13,279 nt of DNA from JANQUM01 sp047630355 (GTDB taxonomy: Bacteria; Bacteroidota; Bacteroidia; Cytophagales; Spirosomataceae). A program made the translations under genes and the position numbers. This document shows, piece after piece, positions 5,911 through 10,863 of the stretch; position 1 is the stretch's first letter; each line of letters opens with the position of its first letter. The DNA is taken from positions 1-13,279 of the forward strand of contig JBLHXN010000096.1 of assembly GCA_047630355.1 (NCBI GenBank), written 5' to 3'. The notes below the pieces were generated by a model. The model worked only from the letters and a program-made list of their open reading frames with translations. It was not told the origin of the DNA and ran no database searches.

Positions 5911-6611
5911 TGTTTGAACAACGCTCCTACTCCGCCGAACTTCTTGACAACGATGACATTCCAGCTCAGGATTTGTATCAAAACCTTCGGGAACTTGACT
6001 TCATCAACAGGTACTTAGGTGGGCACGACGTTGTAATCAAAGCGATAAAAAAGATGCTTGCGGATTTACCAAAATCACGAGAAATCCACCTTCTTGAAAT
6101 AGGAAGCGGCGGCGGTGATAACCTTCGTGCTATTGCCAAATGGGGGAAGAAAAGCGGTTATAACTTCAAATTAACCGGAGTTGATTTAAAGAAAGATTGC
6201 ACCGATTTTGCGGTCGAAAATTCACAAAAATTTGATATTGAGTTTTTAACAAGCGATTACCGTGAAGCACCGTTCAACCGCATCGGAAAGCCAGATATTG
6301 TTTTCAACTCTTTATTTTGCCACCATTTCACCGACGACCAATTAACCTCGATGTTGAAATGGATGGACGAAAATACTACAGTCGGTTACACAATTTGCGA
6401 TTTACACCGCCACCCGTTGGCTTATTTCTCAATAAAGTTACTGACTTCCCTTTTCTCTAAATCATATTTAGTAAAGAACGACGCTCCTTTATCTGTACGG
6501 CGTGGCTTTGTCAAAAAAGAGTTAAACAGCCTTCTTACCGACGCACATCAAAAAAGTTTTAAAATTAAATGGGCTTGGGCATTCCGCTGGATTGTGACGG
6601 CGAAGCACTAA
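5910..6611 (+). CDS. Class I SAM-dependent methyltransferase, likely polyketide-tailoring
   Basis: This 233-residue Rossmann-fold methyltransferase has motif I LLEIGSGGGD at 61-70, the acidic strand-2 end TGVDLKKD at 89-96, a motif II-type region SDYREAP at 115-121, and DIVFNSLFCHHF at 129-140 for strand 4. There is no membrane segment. The ATG shares its A with the stop of the polyketide synthase (TAATG at 5908-5912), which points to translational coupling and to a substrate made by that synthase. It may methylate an O or a ring C; the sequence does not decide. It is unlike SrsB and BpsB of Streptomyces and Bacillus, which pair with type III synthases but belong to the membrane-bound isoprenylcysteine methyltransferase family. 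The gene ends 21 bases before a strong terminator, so the operon has just these two genes. Confidence 0.88.
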   Translation: MFEQRSYSAELLDNDDIPAQDLYQNLRELDFINRYLGGHDVVIKAIKKMLADLPKSREIHLLEIGSGGGDNLRAIAKWGKKSGYNFKLTGVDLKKDCTDFAVENSQKFDIEFLTSDYREAPFNRIGKPDIVFNSLFCHHFTDDQLTSMLKWMDENTTVGYTICDLHRHPLAYFSIKLLTSLFSKSYLVKNDAPLSVRRGFVKKELNSLLTDAHQKSFKIKWAWAFRWIVTAKH

Positions 6612-6632
6612 ATATTATTAACCAATTTTAAC

Positions 6633-6663
6633 GAAAAATCCCCGTAAATTACGGGGATTTTTC
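6633..6663. terminator. Bidirectional intrinsic terminator
   Basis: GAAAAATCCCCGTAA (6633-6647) and TTACGGGGATTTTTC (6649-6663) are perfect inverted copies around a single A; the real hairpin opens a few bases for its loop. The GC core is flanked by A5 on one side and T5 on the other, so it ends both the polyketide operon and the convergent protease gene. Confidence 0.93.
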
Positions 6664-6685
6664 AATATAATGACTATTCCAAAAA

Positions 6686-8740
6686 TTACATTCCAATCAA
6701 ATCACTCGCAATTTTCAACGTTTCGAGTAAGTAAACGTCTTCCTCGTGGCTTTCGTTGGCTTTCGTCTTTGAAAGCTTTTTAATTGACTTAAAGTATTTG
6801 TCAGTTTCTTCTTTCTTATTGTTACGCTCTTCGTAATTTAGTGAATAGCTGTCTTCCTCACGTAAAACTTTATAAGCTTCAAAATCTGGCAGCAATTCTT
6901 GCCAAACGGCGTTTGTAGCTATTCGCTTTAAAGACTCGTTCTGAAGTTTGTCTATCTTTCTTGCAGACAGTAACGAAGTTGAACTAAAGTTAGCACTTTC
7001 AATCGAATCATTTGGCAATGCTGAAGGATAAGAACTTTCACCCGTTTCGTTTGCATCAAATGGTGTTGGAAAAGTAATATCTGCTGCCACTCCAACCTGT
7101 TGATTACTCTTACCCGTAATACGGTAAAACTTCTCGGTGGTTAATTTCAATTGACCAAATCGCTCTTCGTCAGAAATATCACCGGCGGCTTTTTTCTTAG
7201 AATTTCGTGAAGCAGTACTCTGAGATAAATACTGATCTAAGTCAACTAATTGCTGAACCGTTGCCTTTCCGAACGAACGTTCACCTACAATAAGTCCACG
7301 TTCGTAATCCTGAATAGCTCCAGAAAATATTTCAGAAGCAGAAGCACTGTAACGATTTTGAAGCACCACAAGCGGCCCCGAATAGGTAATTTCGCTGTTG
7401 GTATCGTTTTCCACGTTCGTTCCTGGTCTGAACGATTTCCGCTGAACCACCGGACCATCTTTAATAAAGAGTCCCGTCAGATCAATGGCTTCGGTAAGTG
7501 AACCGCCACCGTTGTTACGTAAGTCAAGCACAACGGCATCAACTCCCTTTGATTTGAAATCTTCCAAAAAAGCTTTCACATCTTTCGTAGTACTTTGGAA
7601 GTCTGACGCACTTCTTGCCCCGTCAAAATCCCGGTAAAACATTGGTAAATCTATGTAACCGATTTTCTGATTTTTTCTACCGTTTTTGGTTGGAATGATT
7701 TCCGCGGTTGCAACGGCTTCTTCGAGTTTGATTTTCTCTCTGATGATTACAACTTCGCGAGGCTCAGAGCTCAATGGAGCGTCTTCCGCCAATAATTTAA
7801 GCTTAACCGTTGTCCCCTTTTTCCCACGGATAATTTTAACTGCATCATCCGTTAACCATCCAATTATATCCTGAAAAGGTCCATCAATACCTTGGGCTAC
7901 CGCTAAAATCCTGTCGCCTTTATTCGACAAAGCTGATTTAAACAATGGTCCACCAGGAATTATATCAACAATGGTTACGTATTCACCTTCATTCCTCAAA
8001 CTCGCTCCAATACCTTCTAACGATTGACTCATATCAATATTAAATTGAGCAGCAGTACTCGGAATCATATACGAAGTGTGCGGGTCAATAACTTCAGTGA
8101 ATGAATTCATGAACGTTTGAAAAACGTCTTCCGCACGTAATTTAGCCATGCGGCTTTCGTACATATTGTACCGCTTTGTAAGAATTGACACGGTTGCACT
8201 GTCGGTCGAACCACTCAATTTCATACTCAAAGCCTGACTCTTAATTATCTTGCTCCAAAGGGTATCTAATTCTACTTCAGAAGTAGCCCACTCCGCTTTT
8301 TCACGGCTCGGGGTATAGTTTTCCTTTACGCTGAAATCAAACGGTTGCTCAATTAATTCAAGAATTTTTTGATGCCTCGCTCGGTATTTAGTTCGGTAAA
8401 GATTAAAAACTTCAAAAGGTGCTTTTAAATCACTTGAAAGCAAAGCTTCGTCTATTGTATTTTCGTATTTCTGAAATTTATCAATATCTGTTTTGAGAAA
8501 ATAAGCTTTGCTCGCATCCGCGTTATTGATGAATTCCTTCCAAACTTTCTTGGATAATTCATCATCCATCACGTATTTTTTGTAGTGATAGTTAGCCAAA
8601 AATTGAGTTACGATGCCTTCAACTTTCTGGTGAGTTTCCGTAGGAGAAAGGTCGTCATAACTGTATTTGGGTTCTGCCTCCTGAGCGAACGTAAACCCGC
8701 CGAACAGTGATATGTAAAGTAACAGCAGTAATTTTTTCAT
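6686..8740 (-). CDS. prc: C-terminal processing peptidase, Prc/Tsp type (S41A)
   Basis: This 684-residue exported serine protease should degrade or trim periplasmic proteins from the C-terminus. Residues 1-19 are a signal peptide ending GGFTFAQ. An N-terminal helical domain follows to about 205, then a PDZ domain (about 240-320, with LEGIGASL and GGPLFKSALSNKGDRILAV), the S41 protease core (YIDLPMFY at 362-369, DLRNNGGG at 406-413) and a C-terminal DUF3340 helical part from about 545. The Ser-Lys dyad is Ser467 in SASASEIF and Lys492 in GKATVQ; the 25-residue spacing and Asp478 match E. coli Prc. The size is that of Prc, not of the shorter CtpA. It starts 31 bases after the FKBP stop on the same strand, so the two probably form one transcript that ends at 6633-6663. 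Confidence 0.96.
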   Translation of the reverse strand: MKKLLLLLYISLFGGFTFAQEAEPKYSYDDLSPTETHQKVEGIVTQFLANYHYKKYVMDDELSKKVWKEFINNADASKAYFLKTDIDKFQKYENTIDEALLSSDLKAPFEVFNLYRTKYRARHQKILELIEQPFDFSVKENYTPSREKAEWATSEVELDTLWSKIIKSQALSMKLSGSTDSATVSILTKRYNMYESRMAKLRAEDVFQTFMNSFTEVIDPHTSYMIPSTAAQFNIDMSQSLEGIGASLRNEGEYVTIVDIIPGGPLFKSALSNKGDRILAVAQGIDGPFQDIIGWLTDDAVKIIRGKKGTTVKLKLLAEDAPLSSEPREVVIIREKIKLEEAVATAEIIPTKNGRKNQKIGYIDLPMFYRDFDGARSASDFQSTTKDVKAFLEDFKSKGVDAVVLDLRNNGGGSLTEAIDLTGLFIKDGPVVQRKSFRPGTNVENDTNSEITYSGPLVVLQNRYSASASEIFSGAIQDYERGLIVGERSFGKATVQQLVDLDQYLSQSTASRNSKKKAAGDISDEERFGQLKLTTEKFYRITGKSNQQVGVAADITFPTPFDANETGESSYPSALPNDSIESANFSSTSLLSARKIDKLQNESLKRIATNAVWQELLPDFEAYKVLREEDSYSLNYEERNNKKEETDKYFKSIKKLSKTKANESHEEDVYLLETLKIASDLIGM

Positions 8741-8774
8741 AATTGTAAGTTAAAGTAAAATTCGGTTTACTATT

Positions 8775-9443
8775 TCAGGGCATAATTTCGAGTAATCTAA
8801 CCTCGAAAATCAAAGTTTGATTTGGACCAATTTTGGGCGGAGCTTGTGTTCCGTACGCAAGGTCAGCTGGAATATACAATTCCCAAGCGGAGCCTACGGG
8901 CATTAACTGTAGTGCTTCCGTCCAACCTTTGATTACCTGAGTTACACCAAATTCCGCTGGTGTTCCGCGTTGAATCGAACTATCAAAAATAACACCGTCG
9001 ATGGTTTTACCTTCGTAATGAACTTTGACTTTGCTTGCTGTGGTTGGCTTTACCCCGATTCCAGCTGTCAATATTTTGTATTGCAATCCGCTCGGTAAAG
9101 TAACTACGCCAGCTTTACTTTTGTTAACTACCAAAAACTCCTCAGAAGCTTTACGGTTACTTTCCGCTTTGTTCATCATCTGGTTCTGAAAATAGCTCTG
9201 AATATAAACATTGCATTCTTCCGGCTCAATGGCCATTCCTTTGTTGCCTAACACATCACTAATTGCTTTGGCAATTAAATCAGTGTTTGGCTGTACGCCT
9301 TGTTGAGAGAGGTTTTGACCGATATTTACGCCAATGGCGTAACTGAGCGAATCGATAGAATTAGTGAGAGTTGTTTGAGAAAAGCCTGAAACTGTAATTA
9401 AAAAAGCAACAGCAAGCGAAAGAATATTCTTTTTAGTGTTCAT
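8775..9443 (-). CDS. Exported FKBP-type peptidyl-prolyl cis-trans isomerase (Mip/FkpA-like)
   Basis: This 222-residue foldase speeds proline isomerisation in the periplasm. A signal peptide (1-22, ending SGFSQ) is followed by the helical dimerisation region (about 25-110; DSLSYAIGVNIGQNL is the usual start). The FKBP domain covers about 118-221: VHYEGKTIDGVIFDSS at 141-156, GVTQVIKGWTEALQLMPVGS at 166-185 and IPADLAYGTQAPPKIGPN at 191-208. The active-site tyrosine, phenylalanine, aspartate, tryptophan and isoleucine positions appear kept. The ATG at 9441-9443 is directly in front of the signal peptide. The Prc protease gene follows after 31 bases, which joins a foldase and a protease in one envelope quality-control unit. 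A TACTTTAG sequence upstream resembles a -7 box at seven of eight positions. Confidence 0.95.
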   Translation of the reverse strand: MNTKKNILSLAVAFLITVSGFSQTTLTNSIDSLSYAIGVNIGQNLSQQGVQPNTDLIAKAISDVLGNKGMAIEPEECNVYIQSYFQNQMMNKAESNRKASEEFLVVNKSKAGVVTLPSGLQYKILTAGIGVKPTTASKVKVHYEGKTIDGVIFDSSIQRGTPAEFGVTQVIKGWTEALQLMPVGSAWELYIPADLAYGTQAPPKIGPNQTLIFEVRLLEIMP

Positions 9444-9546
9444 TTATTTGGGGGTATGGATGTGTTAATACTAAAGTAACGAAGGACTTACCATTATTTT
9501 GTATAACGAAATGTTAAAAATTATTAGGTGCCCTAGTTTTTGGAGA

Positions 9547-10065
9547 TTAAAACTGTTTCAGCCACGTATTTTGAGCTTTCATAACCATTTCGATTACTTC
9601 ACGGACTACGCCCTTTCCGCCTTTTATTTCAGAAACGTAATCACATACGGCTTTTACTTCGTCAACAGCATCTGCGGGACACATGCTCAGAACGTTACGT
9701 TCTGACATTAATAGGTAATCAGGAATATCGTCTCCTACGTAAATTGCTTCTTCAATATTAAGATCATATTTGGCGATATATCTATCAAATGTTTCGAGTT
9801 TCTTGGCCGTGCCTATCTTGTGATAAACGTCTTTTATTCCCAAACTTATTAATCGGGACTTAATACTATCTTGCTTACCTCCAGTTATTACCGCCAAATT
9901 GTAACCCGCTTTTGATGCCATTTGCACTGCGTAGCCATCCCGGACATTGAAAATTCGTGTGACATCGTGATCACTCACCACTAATGTAGCATCTGTGAAC
10001 ACTCCATCTACGTCGAAGATGAACGTTTTTATTTTTCCTAAACGACTTCTTAACTTAATATCCAT
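9547..10065 (-). CDS. kdsC: KdsC-like HAD phosphatase (probable KDO-8-phosphate phosphatase)
   Basis: This 172-residue HAD-superfamily enzyme of the C0 (capless) type should release phosphate from 3-deoxy-D-manno-octulosonate 8-phosphate, a step to the KDO of lipopolysaccharide. Motif I is FDVDGVFTD (17-25) with nucleophile Asp18 and acid/base Asp20; motif II is VITGG (59-63), where many KdsC have ITGR; Lys88 or Lys89 is the likely motif III lysine; motif IV is VGDDIPDYLLM (110-120). The end GGKGVVREVIEMVM (149-162) is the KdsC-specific tail that reaches into the neighbouring active site of the tetramer. No other KDO gene is near, so the exact sugar substrate (KDO-8-P versus a nonulosonate-9-P) remains inferred. 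A 103-base gap separates it from the FKBP gene. A hairpin just upstream suggests its own promoter, but I see no perfect -7 box. Confidence 0.88.
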   Translation of the reverse strand: MDIKLRSRLGKIKTFIFDVDGVFTDATLVVSDHDVTRIFNVRDGYAVQMASKAGYNLAVITGGKQDSIKSRLISLGIKDVYHKIGTAKKLETFDRYIAKYDLNIEEAIYVGDDIPDYLLMSERNVLSMCPADAVDEVKAVCDYVSEIKGGKGVVREVIEMVMKAQNTWLKQF

Positions 10066-10098
10066 TGATTTTTATTGAATAGCATTTGATATAAATAA

Positions 10099-10126
10099 CG
10101 AACGCCCCAGATTCATGGAGCGTTCG
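10099..10126 (-). terminator. Hairpin behind the 84-codon frame, probable terminator
   Basis: CGAACGC (10099-10105) pairs with GCGTTCG (10120-10126); after one mismatch CCA (10107-10109) pairs with TGG (10116-10118) around a six-base loop. On the minus strand TTATTTATAT follows, a broken T-tract. It lies 21 bases after the stop of the 10147-10401 frame and 33 bases before the kdsC-like start, so it fits the end of that upstream gene. Confidence 0.6.
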
Positions 10127-10146
10127 CCTAAAAGTAATGCGAACAG

Positions 10147-10401
10147 TTATTTTGTGCAATAAAATATGTGATTACCGCAGGTTTTCATAAATCTTATATC
10201 ACAGCCATTCCGTGATTTAATTAGAAAAGCCTGTTGATTGTAGTTACCGAGGTTCAATTCACTATACTGCGTTCGGTGATTTGTTCCATAACCAATATTT
10301 CCGACCGTTCCGTAGGGCACAGTTGTATTAGAGAAAATCGAAGCTTTTGCCGCCGACCAACCAGCAGAATAGCTCGCACACGTTATTATAAAATCTTTAA
10401 C
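10147..10401 (-). pseudogene. 5'-truncated gene remnant of unknown function
   Basis: A frame of 84 codons ends with TAA at 10147-10149 and begins straight after an in-frame TAG at 10402-10404. It contains no ATG or GTG that would give a sensible start (the only Met is residue 72). Yet the sequence is protein-like: rich in Gly, Asn, Thr and aromatics, with YGTVGNIGYGTNH at 30-42, LNLGNYNQQAFLIKSRNGCD at 49-68, and four cysteines (8, 67, 75, 82) clustered toward the end. The pattern suggests an extracellular, disulfide-bonded beta-rich C-terminal domain. A terminator-like hairpin follows in the right place. I do not recognise the family. The missing N-terminus lies where the IS630 relic begins, so insertion or deletion there probably cut the gene. 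An intact small gene with an unusual start is a less likely alternative. Confidence 0.55.
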
Positions 10402-10439
10402 CTAATTTACTTTATTATAAGTACTAAGACAAAATAAAG

Positions 10440-10830
10440 GTATATTTTTGTTTATGCGGTTCACTTTATTAGCTTCCTCAGACATCACTTTATTGAAGGA
10501 GATGGAACTTGCTACGGTGAGTAAACCTTTACGAAACCGGATACAATGTATTCTATTTTCACATAAAGGCATGCAAGTCAAGGACTTATAAATATATTTT
10601 GATGTCTCTAAGAAGACGATTTATCAATGGTTAGACCTGTGGGGTAACCTCGGAGTTGGCAGTCTCGTCCACAAGTCAAGAACAGGCCGTAAAGCCAAGT
10701 TACGCAACACTCCAGTCGAAACTATCAAGGCGATGGTCATGGAGTCCCCCCGTAACCTGAAGCCCGTTTTGGCCAAACTAAAAGAAGAGCATCAGATGAA
10801 GACCTTGCAGCGTTTTTTAAAATCGCATAA
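10440..10830 (+). mobile_element. Truncated IS630-family insertion sequence relic
   Basis: The segment holds the start region and first third of an IS630-type transposase gene; the catalytic DDE part and right end are absent. The borders are approximate: the left terminal repeat cannot be fixed by eye because the matching right end is gone, and the right border is where transposase homology stops near 10825. It lies between two broken minus-strand genes, which makes it the likely cause or witness of their truncation. Confidence 0.7.
10454..10825 (+). pseudogene. IS630-family transposase, N-terminal fragment with in-frame stop
   Basis: From the ATG at 10454 the frame reads 45 codons, meets TAA at 10589-10591, and continues in the same frame with clear IS630 helix-turn-helix sequence: IYFDVSKKTIYQWLDLW, GVGSLVHKSRTGRKAKLRNT and later SPRNLKPVLAKLKEEHQM, then KTLQRFLKS. 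This is the DNA-binding half that recognises the terminal repeats. A few residues seem to be missing between HQM and KTLQRF compared with relatives as I recall them. After about 10825 the frame runs on to a TAA at 10934-10936 but no longer resembles a transposase; it reads antisense through the tail of the neighbouring pseudogene. With no DDE domain it cannot transpose by itself. Confidence 0.85.
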
Positions 10831-10863
10831 ACAGTGGTTCTTTGCCTGTATCACAGTTGCAAT

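Noticed and set aside
10234..10437. A plus-strand frame of 67 codons before the IS relic
   Set aside because: It is antisense to the more protein-like minus-strand 84-codon frame and has low-complexity text at its end.
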